DNA of 64,000 nt from Nannochloropsis salina CCMP1776. Lineage: Eukaryota; Sar; Eustigmatophyceae; Eustigmatales; Monodopsidaceae. The translations under genes were made by a program, and so were the position numbers. Below the pieces are notes generated by a model. The model ran no database searches and was not told the origin of the DNA. It saw nothing but the letters and a program-made list of their open reading frames with translations. The stretch covers positions 127,189 through 191,188 of the forward strand of contig SDOX01000020.1 of assembly GCA_004565275.1 (NCBI GenBank). The letters run 5' to 3'. Each line of letters begins with the position of its first letter. Within the stretch, counting starts at the first letter, position 1. This document shows, in pieces, positions 35,449-45,128 of this stretch.

Positions 35449-36633
35449 ATGTCAAGTAAGTCGATGGCTATTGGTCTGGCAGCTGGTTTCTTGTTGAGTG
35501 CCGCGCTGCTTTATCCGAGAGTGCGGTCGAAGACAAGGACAAGCAAGACGGAACCCGATGCAGACCTATCGTATCCATCCTCCCTACCGCCTGACGAGAA
35601 GGAGGCCTTCATTGAAATCTGCGATCAGCTTACAGTAGAATTACTGACTGAACTTAAATCTCGGTATGAGTTGCCTGCCGAGGCCTCCGAATGGGTCAAA
35701 AAGATGATCGAATACAATGTCAAGGGTGGCAAACTCAATCGTGGCCTGACCGTGGTCTCCGTTAAACGCACCATCGACGCGGCGAAGGGCAGAGTCTTGT
35801 CAACCAGAGAATTTGCTCGTGCAGCAGTACTAGGGTGGTGTATCGAGTGGTTGCAAGCCTTTTTCTTGGTGGCGGACGACGTGATGGACGATTCTGTTAC
35901 GCGACGTGGCCAACCGTGCTGGTTCCGCTTGCCGCAAGTAAAACTGATCGCTGTGAACGACTCTTTCATTCTCGAGTCTAACGTATTTCAAATCTTAAAG
36001 CGACACTTCGGTCACGAGCCTTTCTACGTAACCCTTTTCGACCTTTTCCGCGAAGTGACCCTGCAGACTGAGCTGGGCCAGCTGCTCGACCTGACCTCGC
36101 AGCCCATGGATGGACAGATTGATCTCCAGCGCTTTACTCCCCAGCGCTATCAGCTCATTGTCAAGTATAAGACCGCTTTCTATACTTTTTACCTGCCTAT
36201 CGCCTGCGGTCTCATTCTCTCGGGTATGGGGCATCCGGCTGCTCTAGCCACGGCTCGACGGGTATGCGTGCTCATGGGCGAGTACTTTCAGGTGCAGGAC
36301 GACTATTTGGATTGCTACGGGGACCCAAAGCTGATCGGCAAGGTGGGCACGGACATCCAAGATAATAAATGCTCCTGGTTGGTGGTGCAGGCGCTGGCCA
36401 AGGCCACACCTGCCCAGCGTACGGTGCTGGAAGCGCACTACGGTAAGCACGAGGACTCGTCCGTGGCCGCCGTGAAATCTCTGTACCGTGAGATGGGCCT
36501 TGAGGTTCTCTTCAAACAGTACGAGGAGCAGTCTTACACGGCAATTCAAAAAGAACTTGATGCTCTACCAGCGGACATTCCTCGCCCAGTCTTCGAGCTT
36601 TTGCTGAAGAAAATCTACAGGCGCTCCAAATGA
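35449..36633 (+). CDS. FPS: farnesyl diphosphate synthase
   Basis: Joins DMAPP and two IPP to make farnesyl diphosphate for sterols, prenylation, ubiquinone and dolichol. 394 residues, one exon, ATG at 35449. Motifs: GGKLNRGL (93-100), first Asp-rich motif DDVMD (143-147) followed by DSVTRRGQPCW, and second Asp-rich motif DDYLD (284-288) followed by CYGDP. Two Phe residues sit at positions -5 and -4 before the first Asp-rich motif, the bulky pair that stops chain growth at C15 in eukaryotic enzymes. It ends KIYRRSK, as the family does. The N terminus has an extra about 45 residues with one hydrophobic segment (AIGLAAGFLLSAALLYP, residues 7-23) followed by basic residues. This suggests a membrane anchor or organelle targeting rather than a purely cytosolic enzyme. 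That location is inference. Confidence 0.94.
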   Translation: MSSKSMAIGLAAGFLLSAALLYPRVRSKTRTSKTEPDADLSYPSSLPPDEKEAFIEICDQLTVELLTELKSRYELPAEASEWVKKMIEYNVKGGKLNRGLTVVSVKRTIDAAKGRVLSTREFARAAVLGWCIEWLQAFFLVADDVMDDSVTRRGQPCWFRLPQVKLIAVNDSFILESNVFQILKRHFGHEPFYVTLFDLFREVTLQTELGQLLDLTSQPMDGQIDLQRFTPQRYQLIVKYKTAFYTFYLPIACGLILSGMGHPAALATARRVCVLMGEYFQVQDDYLDCYGDPKLIGKVGTDIQDNKCSWLVVQALAKATPAQRTVLEAHYGKHEDSSVAAVKSLYREMGLEVLFKQYEEQSYTAIQKELDALPADIPRPVFELLLKKIYRRSK

Positions 36634-36902
36634 GAGGACTCGCAATTTCTCTCCACCGTGAGGGCATGTCTGCAAGTACCTGCATGCAAGCACATCGCTT
36701 TCATCAATCACACATGCTTGGAATTATACTTTATTGAAAAAACCAAAACTGCTCATAACTGAACACACACGATTGCGTCTGCCGATCTGCTAGAAACAAT
36801 TGATTTTGATAAAGATTTATTTTTCCGTTTCAGCAGAAATAAAATTTACACGTAGGAAACTGACTCTTCCAAACCCTACGGTCTCCTCATCATAGCACGG
36901 TC

Positions 36903-38387
36903 TCAATCATCGTGCATGTAAGGAAAGAGCTCAAAGTCGTCTCGAAGCAAATGCCCCTCTGCATCGTAGTGCAGGAGGTAATGACAGAATTCACAGTATA
37001 TCATCCTGTGATCATCTCCAACAGGGTCGCCCAGCGCACAGAATTTTCCAAGACGGACGTCACAGACCGCGCAACGCCGTCTCCTGTAGTGCTTTTGGAA
37101 GACAAGCGCGGGGTAGTCTTGGCAATTGCGCGAATCCTGGGGGCCCAGGAGGCGTATGTCGGAGATATTAAAATGGTGCTCGCATTCTCCAAGGTGGCTA
37201 TAGAGATAGCGGGTGCCGATCCGCAACGTCAGGTCCGAGAGCCGGACGCGGTCCATGTCCAGCACCTCCCAGTCCACCTCCGTGCCCAGCCCAAGCTGTT
37301 CCCGTCGGTTTTTGCCAGGCTCGTCCGTCCAGGCCATGATTGACCGCAGGTGTTCAATAACAGTCCTCCCATGGCTTTCCTCTTCATGCTCGACAGCCGT
37401 CTGTTCCTCCCTTTCCCCTTGCTTGTGCCCCCTCGGCTGCATCGCCGCGTAAAACTTACCCTCTATAAAGAAAAAAGCCGGAATGCCAGCCTGGAGACTA
37501 TCCCATGACCGGTCACCCTGACCACCCTGTGCCATCATCGCGGCCAGGGAGCAGGATAAGACCCGATGCAGATCCCCGAGCGTATTTCCCGCCCTCAGGA
37601 GATAATCCTCTTGCCGGTACAGCATCGATGCCCGGTTGCCGAAAATGGTGACCGTCACCAAGGCTTCGTCGTCTTGCATCACCTGCCCCGCCTCGGGGGC
37701 TGCATTACAGGTCATGCTGGAGAGTACCGGGGCCTGAACCACATTGACGGCCTTGCGCAAGAAGGGCAACCGCCGAAAGTCCCGCATACCAGCCCCAAAT
37801 TTTTCGTTCGCCAAACGCCATCGACCCAAGGCTAATTGCGATGACTCCATACGAGAGCGGAGTCCCGCCTCGACTCGCTTGAAATCAGGGACTTTGTCTA
37901 ATATATCCAACATTGCCAGCTCGTCAGGCCCTTCCACTGACACGTGAAGGTTGCTACCTATGCTGCCGTTCACCCTCTCTCCGCAATGGTGAGCTGATGG
38001 GGTGCCGTTTTCGCCTTGATTTCGAGACGAAGGGCTCCTTTCATTCATATTCTCCTGCACGCTCTGCGTCCGGGAGTCACGGCTTTCGTCCCTGTCTACC
38101 TCTTTGTCGTGCTCCCTCAGCCTCATCCCTGGCGGTAGGCGCACCACCCTCTGGCCCTCTAGCGACGCAAGGGACACATGAGATGCTTCCCAGTCAGCCC
38201 AATGAGCTAGCGCCGCAACCATACCATTCTCGACTTCCTCTTGTGGTGTACGCAAAGCGATGTCGTCGCAGTCAAAGTAGCCGGGAGGCCGACGCGCAGA
38301 GAGAGCGAGTGCCTCCTCGTCCGCCGGCAAGGGCCACAGCTCGAACTCGCTCGCAAACGTTCTAAGAGACCGCGGAAATAACGACAT
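36903..38387 (-). CDS. SNAPC3: snRNA-activating protein complex subunit 3 (SNAP50)
   Basis: 494 residues, one exon, true ATG at 38385-38387. SNAPC binds the proximal sequence element of small nuclear RNA promoters and recruits RNA polymerase II or III. The C-terminal half carries the family pattern: FFIEGKFYA, LRIGTRYLYSHLGECEHHFNISDIRLL, a YPALVFQ segment, then the zinc-binding CAVCDVRLG and CEFCHYLLHYD. A stretch with RVEAGLRSRM is probably helical. The middle (about 95-160) is charged and low in complexity, as is often seen between conserved blocks. An insert with many Glu and His residues (about 320-350) interrupts the conserved part. The spacing between the C-x2-C pairs is as in SNAP50. 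Its divergent neighbour is the SUMO-conjugating enzyme. Confidence 0.83.
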   Translation of the reverse strand: MSLFPRSLRTFASEFELWPLPADEEALALSARRPPGYFDCDDIALRTPQEEVENGMVAALAHWADWEASHVSLASLEGQRVVRLPPGMRLREHDKEVDRDESRDSRTQSVQENMNERSPSSRNQGENGTPSAHHCGERVNGSIGSNLHVSVEGPDELAMLDILDKVPDFKRVEAGLRSRMESSQLALGRWRLANEKFGAGMRDFRRLPFLRKAVNVVQAPVLSSMTCNAAPEAGQVMQDDEALVTVTIFGNRASMLYRQEDYLLRAGNTLGDLHRVLSCSLAAMMAQGGQGDRSWDSLQAGIPAFFFIEGKFYAAMQPRGHKQGEREEQTAVEHEEESHGRTVIEHLRSIMAWTDEPGKNRREQLGLGTEVDWEVLDMDRVRLSDLTLRIGTRYLYSHLGECEHHFNISDIRLLGPQDSRNCQDYPALVFQKHYRRRRCAVCDVRLGKFCALGDPVGDDHRMIYCEFCHYLLHYDAEGHLLRDDFELFPYMHDD

Positions 38388-39011
38388 TTTAAGCCCGTGT
38401 AAGTGGCTGGGCCCAGATGAACATGTAGAATCGCGCCTCTTGCATACAGGTCATACAATGACAGATCCACACGTTCCTACCACCTCACGGAAGTCGATTT
38501 GCCGCCTGGTCGAGTCGCCTGTTGGGCACTTGAGCATCGAAGAGAGTGGACAAAGAGCCCTGTGAACACTTTGCCTCGAGTACGCGGTCGACAGCAACAT
38601 ATCTGCCGATAAACGCTCTTCTTTACAGGCGTGGGTCCCGGCAAGGATTGAGAATGTCGTCCACGTGCAGACGGCTTGAGGCTTCGCCAAGCGAGAAAAG
38701 CCTGATGTCTCAGCTCTCCGGCGACCAAGCCCCCGCAACAAACACTGATCGTGGCGCGGCCATGAGCGTGCTGCATTGCAGACGGATATTATAGAATAAT
38801 ACAGAACTGTCACGTGGACACTATACAGATGTACTCCAATCTTATGTCCGAGCTAGAATCGAGCTCTTTGCATCGCTTGCTTCTTTTTCCCGTGCATGTA
38901 CGACGACTCGTTAACGCACCAATCATTTGATCTTACATTTGAAACTCACAAACCTGGGTGCTCCACTCTCTCTGATACAGCGACCGCTGTCCGTCCTCCA
39001 AGCCCGAGACC
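38388..39011. other. divergent intergenic region between SNAPC3 and UBC9
   Basis: About 620 bases expected to hold both promoters. Several short frames are present, all of random composition. No recognised element. Confidence 0.5.
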
Positions 39012-39635
39012 ATGAGCGGGGGAATCGCTCGCGGACGGTTGCAAGAGGAGCGGAAGGCCTGGCGCAAAGACCATCCCCATGGCTTCGTAGCCCGACCAGT
39101 CTTGGACGCGGACGGCTCTATGAATCTGATGAGCTGGGATTGCTCGATACCAGGAAAGGTAAACGTGCAGACGGTCCGATGAGGGGAGAGAGGGGGCGGG
39201 GAGGTAGTCGTTGCCTGCCCGGGTGAGGCAGTGATCCTGGTCCGTCTCGTCGGCTCCTCTCCTGACCTGAACAAATCCTCTCTCTGCATTGACACACAGG
39301 AAGGAACGGACTGGGAGGGGGGTGTTTTCAAGGTGACGATGGAGTTCTCGGAGGACTACCCCTCCAAGCCTCCCAAGTGCAAATTCGTCCCGGCGCTCTT
39401 CCACCCCAACGTCTATCCCTCGGGCACGGTCTGTCTCTCCATATTAAACGAGGACGAGGACTGGAGGCCCGCCATCACAGTCAAGCAGATGCTGCTGGGC
39501 ATCCAGGACCTATTGGACAGTCCCAACCCGGAGAGTCCCGCTCAGGCGCAAGCCTACCAGCTCTTCGTCACTAACCGGGAGGAATACCGTCGGCGGGTGC
39601 GCATCGAGGCGAAACGCAACACGCCGGCCTCATAG
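39012..39635 (+). CDS. UBC9: SUMO-conjugating enzyme UBC9 (E2)
   Basis: Takes SUMO from the E1 and transfers it to target lysines, mainly in the nucleus. Two exons: 39012-39158 and 39300-39635 (donor GTAAAC, acceptor CACACAG, phase 0), giving 160 residues, close to the usual 158. It starts [20 protein letters not shown], the UBC9 N-terminal helix, and has [40 protein letters not shown], the catalytic Cys in [17 protein letters not shown], and [18 protein letters not shown]. These distinguish it from ubiquitin E2s. The last residues (RNTPAS) are the normal variable tail. The polypyrimidine stretch before the acceptor is good. No anomalies. Confidence 0.96.
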
Positions 39636-39885
39636 CAGTGTGGGAGGCTCTGTCGTGGTTGTACATGTGATCGCACGAGCGGCAGAGGGCCAGCAGGGAG
39701 AGGGTGGGAGAGAGGGAAGGGAGGAGGGAGGGGGCCCCCGGTGTGCTTGCCCTGGACCTAAATGGAGGTGGCTGGCCCTAAATTAAATTTAAGATGAGAG
39801 GCGAGGGAACCGACGTATCGCCAAAGATAAAAAATACAAGTGAAAGCAGTAGAAAGCGCCCATAACTTTGTCTCGTCCGTACTTT

Positions 39886-41128
39886 TTAGTCTCGATTTTC
39901 ACGTTTCGGAGAGATTTGCCGGGAGCCTCGGTTCCTTACACCATTGGCCGCCTTTTCATCTGCGCTGTTCTCGGGAATGTCCTCTGGTGTCTTCGCGTCC
40001 ACCCCGCCCTGTGGTTTGCCGCGAAGGGTGTTGAATGAGAACACGCATTGCTCATAGACGAGGAAGGTGATAACGGCGGAGGGCGCGGTCTTGAGGACGT
40101 TCGGCAGACAGCCCTTGAAGAAGCCGAGTAAGCCTTCAAAGCGCCAGATCTTGAGCACGCAGTCCCACGTGCTCGTGTAGCGCCAACGGGAGGCGCCCGT
40201 GTCCCTCTGCTGCAGCCGGGCCTTGACCACCTGAGGGGGGTAGGTGACCAGACCGGCCAGGATTTTGGCCATGCCGCCCAGTACGGAAAAGCTGAAGACG
40301 GGCGCTTGGTAGGGCTCGACGGCCTTCTTCAGCCATTCGTAGGTGACAAACTGAATGGCACCGTGCGAGGTGAGGAGAAGGGCGGGAAGGATTCCTGGTC
40401 GGGGGTAGTGGAGAAGAGGGTGAGGCTTCTTCAGCAAGGGATCAAGAGGGGCCACAATGATAATCGAGAGAGAGCCCTCATAGGCTTCTCATCGGGAAGC
40501 TCGAGAATTATGGACGGAGAGTCACGTATCTGTCCTAGCTTTCACTGCCAAGCTCGTAAATACCTTTGTACAGCCCCAGCACTCCTTCCTCCCTTACAAT
40601 GGTCCGCAGTGCCTGCGTCACACCCGTGTAGGCAATTTGCTTGCCTAGATGGGAGGCAGTTGAGGCAACAATAGGGTCGGTCACTGCTTTGGTCACCCTT
40701 TCCAGCGGCGATGCTCCACCCGGTTGCAACTGCATGCGTGTCTTGATGAGCCACAGGGGGTTGGTGAGGAAGACCATAATTATGCCGGCCTCAAAAGCGG
40801 ACAGCAGGTGGTGCACCGATGTTATTTGCCGGTGCTGACGCAAATATCGGTTTTTAGCGTGCTCGTAGAAGTAGAAGTATCCGCCCCATGACAAGCCGTT
40901 AGCCAGGAGCGCCGGCGTCAATCCTTTGTACAGACCCCTGTAACCTTCCTGCTGGACAATACTTTGCATGCCTTTGTACATGGACGGAAAGGGACGTCCT
41001 GCTCGATCGTATACTTGAAGATGGACTTTGATGAGGTCTAAAGGTAGCAACAGGGCAGAAGAGACTGCTCCCGCCACTAAACCGGCAACCAAATGATCCT
41101 CTACTTGGGCGGGGGCTTTGGCGTTCAT
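39886..41128 (-). CDS. mitochondrial carrier, folate/FAD transporter type (SLC25A32-like)
   Basis: An inner-membrane transporter of about six helices. Two exons: 41128-40564 and 40394-39886 (donor GTATTT, acceptor GACCAG, phase 1), giving 357 residues. The splice makes LYKGILPALLLTSHGAIQF, the third-repeat junction typical of this subfamily. Each repeat has a carrier signature: PLDLIK in the first, NPLWLIKTRMQL in the second (Trp where most carriers have an acid, as in SLC25A32), and YPPQVVKARLQQR in the third. LLANGLSWGGYFYFYE in helix 2 also fits. Members carry tetrahydrofolate or FAD into mitochondria; some plant homologues serve plastids. The C-terminal 50 residues are hydrophilic and not conserved. 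The frame is open upstream of 41128, but this is its first ATG and it starts directly before the first helix. Confidence 0.86.
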
Positions 41129-41687
41129 GCTGCGGAGAAACCTGGCTCGTGCGCTGAGAATGGCCGGGCCGCTTGAAGAAGTGTGCTTCACTTTTAAAAA
41201 TTGAGACGCTAGCCTGACGGATTTTTCCTGCTTCCAATATTGTGTGCTTGCGTGGCTTGGAGGGAACGTTGATAAGGAACCTCCTGGCTGTGGGACGCAT
41301 GGTCCAATATGGAAGAGATCATTCGCGAAAGTGATTGAGGCGGAATCAGTCGATACAGGGACCAAGAAAAAATGTTAGAGGTGAATTGATTATGCTATAT
41401 TAATTCACACACTACACCGTATTGGCGGGCCCGACAATTGGGCAGCAGTCCTCAGCGCCCCCATCGCTTGGGCCTGGCGAAGCTAGCGACAGGCGGCTTC
41501 CACGCTTGAACATGCCAGCAACATGCAGCAAGCACGCAAATTCTATCTCGAAAACCAAGCACCCCTGAATATACACTACATAGTTCCGTGAAAACCCTAC
41601 TTCCATTTAAATGCGGGCCAATATGGTTATCCATCGTTGAACAAGCCTTCCTGTCTCTGCCCTTTCAACTCTGTTACCAAACCCATC
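41129..41687. other. divergent intergenic region
   Basis: About 560 bases between the mitochondrial carrier (-) and the hydrolase (+). The carrier's frame remains open for about 80 codons without an ATG; this is probably chance or an upstream exon. No other feature seen. Confidence 0.5.
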
Positions 41688-43148
41688 ATGATCTCCGACG
41701 AGGTGGAACCCCGGCAGCAGCTTCTCCCTCCCTCCTCTTCAGCGCCTTCGGCAGAACCTTTTTTGTCCCCATCCTTCCGATCACTGGAGCGCTTAAGGGC
41801 GGCATTGGACCGATTAGGTGAAGAGCTTCAACGAAGGGCTCCTTCTTGGAAGGCCGCATCGGCTCTGGCGCTCGGCGTGCTTACGGCTTTATACTTGCGT
41901 TGGAGCAAAGACGAGGTTCACGTTTACGCACAACGCAATGAAATGACGGAGATCATTATGGTGTTTTTGAGTTTGGACGCCAAGTCGGCCTTTAAGAGCA
42001 CTTGGGCAACCCACAACGGTCATTTTTCCACCCTCCAGGGGTACCTACGCCCTCAGCCCCCATGCCTGCCATGCACGCGTGAGCTAATTTACGCAGACGA
42101 TGGTGGACATTTTGCACTCGAATGGTTAAATGAGCGCGTGTCGGACTCGTTGGAAGCGAGTGCGAGAAGCCCTGAGAATATGCTTGCTCTGGCGGAGGAT
42201 TTGCGAACAAGGCCCGTAGTCTGCATCCTCCACGGCGTCAACGACAGCGGCCAACATCCCTACATGCGGCATCTGGCCCATGTAGTATGTACTCGAAAGG
42301 GCTGGCGTGCAGTGTGCATGACCTACCGGGGATGCGGCTCCCTGTCCTTGACATCGGCGCAAGCCTACGACGCCGCCAACACAGGAGACGTGGACTTGGC
42401 CGTTGAGACGATCTGTGCGCGCTTCCCCGCCGCCCCGTTGTTCCTGGTGGGGTTCTCCTTGGGTGCAAACATTATGGTTAAGTATCTGGGAGAGCAAGGG
42501 GCCCGGGTGCGGCAGAAAGTGTGGGGCGCGGTCGCAATTTCCAACCCGTGGGCCTTCCATCCCCACCTCGAGTCTCTGCACTACACGAGCAAGCCCCGCA
42601 GCCTCCGCCGGATTCCAGCGTGGGTCTACTCCTTTTTGGTCGCGTATGAGTACAAGAAGTATGTGCGACGTCATAGAGCGCAGCTGGCGGATCGTCTGAA
42701 AGCGCTGCAGCGGCCATTGGAAAGCATGCACACCTTGCGCGACCTCGATGAGAACATCACAGTCCCCTTGAACGGGTGGAAGGACCTGGAGCATTACATG
42801 ACCAGCGCTAGCAGCTCGGAATGGCTGAGGCATGTGGAAGTCCCGCTCTTGGGCGTCAACGCTCTGGACGATCCACTGGTGAGCCGCGAGGCCCTGGCCC
42901 ACACCATCGAGCGGGCGAGCAGGAATCCGAATGTCATCCTCGTCACCACCACCCGCGGCGGGCACATCGGCTGGGGGGGACAGGCAAAAACTGCTAGCTG
43001 GGCCGAAAATTTGTGCGTGGACTTTTTGCAGGCATGCGCACGGATACAGGACACGATGGGGGATTCACGAGGACATGTGCTGAATAGAGGGCGGGAGGGT
43101 GAAGAAATGAAGAGAGAGGGCAACAAAGCCGTGTTATCGCGCTTATAG
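41688..43148 (+). CDS. alpha/beta hydrolase of the EMB8/YheT/ABHD1-3 family
   Basis: 486 residues, one exon, from the first in-frame ATG. Members are membrane-associated lipases or esterases, such as medium-chain phospholipase ABHD3 and plant EMB8-like proteins. One hydrophobic segment (about 56-73, ASALALGVLTALYLRW) could anchor the N terminus. The hydrolase core begins with VVCILHGVNDSGQHPYMRHL and includes the family-typical YRGCGSLSLTS. The nucleophile elbow is GFSLGAN (Ser257), with LLGVNALDDPLV providing the acid and RGGHIGW the His. LHYTSKPRSLRRIPAW and the lid around NGWKDLEHYM are usual for the family. The last about 35 residues are charged and variable. Substrate unknown. All catalytic residues appear to be present. 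Confidence 0.88.
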   Translation: MISDEVEPRQQLLPPSSSAPSAEPFLSPSFRSLERLRAALDRLGEELQRRAPSWKAASALALGVLTALYLRWSKDEVHVYAQRNEMTEIIMVFLSLDAKSAFKSTWATHNGHFSTLQGYLRPQPPCLPCTRELIYADDGGHFALEWLNERVSDSLEASARSPENMLALAEDLRTRPVVCILHGVNDSGQHPYMRHLAHVVCTRKGWRAVCMTYRGCGSLSLTSAQAYDAANTGDVDLAVETICARFPAAPLFLVGFSLGANIMVKYLGEQGARVRQKVWGAVAISNPWAFHPHLESLHYTSKPRSLRRIPAWVYSFLVAYEYKKYVRRHRAQLADRLKALQRPLESMHTLRDLDENITVPLNGWKDLEHYMTSASSSEWLRHVEVPLLGVNALDDPLVSREALAHTIERASRNPNVILVTTTRGGHIGWGGQAKTASWAENLCVDFLQACARIQDTMGDSRGHVLNRGREGEEMKREGNKAVLSRL

Positions 43149-43667
43149 GCGAGCGTACGGCGAGGAAAAGAGATTTGTGCAGTAAAGACATCTTTTGAAA
43201 GGATTGCAGTCAGAAGTGTAATAGAAATAATCCTTTGTTTCTGAATGATCGCTTGTTCATGCGGGAAAACGGAGATTGAGAAAGTTGAACGGGGCGTGAT
43301 CAACCACATATCATTCATAAGGGGATTCTGCAGGACTATGGTTTCTTAAAAGTATTGGCATTTATTCTTTTCAAGGGTCCAATATTTGGCGGGCAGAGCT
43401 CGTCGTAGCGCAACGACAGACAAGTCTTCGCAATTCTCACGCGAAAGTCCATGCCAGATATTGACCATTTCAATAGTGAGGGCCGGACACAGAGAAATTC
43501 CTCTGCAAAATTCATATTCATGGAGCTAAACCACGTGCACACGGATCGACAAGGTCTTGCTTGCCATTGGAGTGGCAATCTGGCAGCTCACGATATCCCG
43601 ATTTCACTTCTTCCTCGTCCCCTCTCTGCACACCCTGTGCGCAGAAACGTGGTTTGGGCGTTTTCCC
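43149..43667. other. intergenic region between convergent genes
   Basis: About 520 bases between the 3' ends of the hydrolase and the zinc-finger gene. Several frames here are antisense shadows or random. Nothing recognised. Confidence 0.5.
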
Positions 43668-45128
43668 TCATCGGCGCTTGCGAGTCGTGCTGCCGAATCC
43701 TCCACCGTTCCCGCGCTCTTTTTTCTGAGCAGCCGGCCGTGGGCGGCGATACGTGGCTCCCACGGCCTTGCAGTGCTTGCCGCACAAAAGCAGACCCATG
43801 CTGTTAATCCCTTGGTGGAACAAAGAGCACCCCTCCCACCGACATCGCCCTCCTCCATGCTGCCCACACAGGTAGTCAGGCCACCGCTGGTTCCCGTCGC
43901 AGTTCTTGACCCGACATATTTTGCGCCCATTGTACGGGAGGTGGTCTCCGTACCGCCCGAAGTTCATGGCCGCAGGACGGTGCTTGCTGCCGTCGTCGTC
44001 GCTTCCTGCACTGGAGACGCTGCCGGTGCTGGGCAGCGCACCCGAGCCGGCTCCGGTCAGCTTCTGCGAGCCTTTTCTCCCCGGGGCCGACGTCGAAGAT
44101 GCGTTCGACTCAGGCAAGGTGCCCAAGTAGTGCCAAGGTCCGTCATTGCGCGGAGTGGGTATGTATCCATCTTCCTCCAACGTGCTGGCGAGGCCTTGGG
44201 GGGCCGTTGCTTCTATGGGGACAGACGTCGAGAGAGAGCGTCTAGGGGGCTGTCCGAATAGACTCGGCTCTGACCTCGCAGCCCCCATTTCGTCTACACC
44301 ATCTCCCCCATTCCTTCCCGAATGGAAGGGGAGCTGTCCCGTCATGCTCCCAAAAGGATAGGAGACAGGGTCCATCGGCACTCGCGCGGCCGAGTCCGGG
44401 AGGGAGGAGACCGAGCTGGGCACGGGAGGGACACCTGCCCAGGACAGCGTGGCCGGTTGGAGCATAGGAAAGGGTCTGTCGCCCGCACTTGGAGAAGAGC
44501 TGATCGAGGTAGTGGCCGTGGCTGATGTGGAAGACTCGCTTCCAATGTACGAGCTAGCCTCTCCCTGTTGGGTCGCGGTGCCGGGCAAGGCCGCGCCCCT
44601 ATCGAGCTGCGTGGTAGACAAGCACGGAGGATTACTCTCACCAGGTGTGACAGTGTGCAAAACCGTGGCTGCCACCACCCCCGCGTCGCTCCATTCGTGA
44701 TTGGCACCAGTACCATTCGTAGCCATTATCGCCTCCGACGCGGCTACAGCAGTGGGGGGACCCTGGCCCTTGCCTCCCGCGTGGGAGTGCGTGATGCTTT
44801 GCATCACTTCATGCGCTTGTAGACCACCTACTGCATACATCGACGTCCCTTCTTTCGGTGCTGACGTGCTTTTCGAGCCGCACCGGAAAGGGGCCTGCTG
44901 ACTTAGCTGGATTTGCTGCTGTTTTTTGACTTGATCAAGTGCTTCAACACATGCGTCGATGCCCACTGCCTCAACTATGAAATTGAAGGTCTCCAGTAAT
45001 TGAAGACTGTCTGCCTCATCTGCCCGACGATTGAATTCGTCCATGAAGCCAACCATGCTTTTCACGTCCTCGCTCCGCCAGACCGGACCGCGTGGGAGGA
45101 GCATGAAAAGGCCATTTTGCGAAGACAT
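43668..45128 (-). CDS. Ser/Gly/Pro-rich protein with C-terminal WRKY19-type zinc repeats
   Basis: 486 residues from the first in-frame ATG (45128), one exon. The N terminus (about 15-75) is helical: WRSEDVKSMVGFMDEFNRRADEADSLQLLETFNFIVEAV. A long disordered region rich in Ser, Gly, Pro and Thr runs from about 80 to 390. The C terminus has two linked Cys/His units: CRVKNCDGNQRW...LCGQHGGG, then RCRWEGCSLF...GLLLCGKHC. The C-x4-C ... C-x2-H spacing with HGGG resembles the small zinc repeats found beside WRKY domains and in many oomycete and stramenopile proteins. A strongly basic tail (TTRKRR) suggests nuclear location. DNA or RNA binding is inference; no WRKY domain itself is present. The antisense strand also has long open frames, but they follow from codon bias. 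Confidence 0.68.
   Translation of the reverse strand: MSSQNGLFMLLPRGPVWRSEDVKSMVGFMDEFNRRADEADSLQLLETFNFIVEAVGIDACVEALDQVKKQQQIQLSQQAPFRCGSKSTSAPKEGTSMYAVGGLQAHEVMQSITHSHAGGKGQGPPTAVAASEAIMATNGTGANHEWSDAGVVAATVLHTVTPGESNPPCLSTTQLDRGAALPGTATQQGEASSYIGSESSTSATATTSISSSPSAGDRPFPMLQPATLSWAGVPPVPSSVSSLPDSAARVPMDPVSYPFGSMTGQLPFHSGRNGGDGVDEMGAARSEPSLFGQPPRRSLSTSVPIEATAPQGLASTLEEDGYIPTPRNDGPWHYLGTLPESNASSTSAPGRKGSQKLTGAGSGALPSTGSVSSAGSDDDGSKHRPAAMNFGRYGDHLPYNGRKICRVKNCDGNQRWPDYLCGQHGGGRCRWEGCSLFHQGINSMGLLLCGKHCKAVGATYRRPRPAAQKKERGNGGGFGSTTRKRR

Noticed and set aside
42126-42965. 279-codon minus-strand frame
   Set aside because: Antisense to the alpha/beta hydrolase, whose motifs and catalytic residues are on the plus strand. 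No family resemblance.
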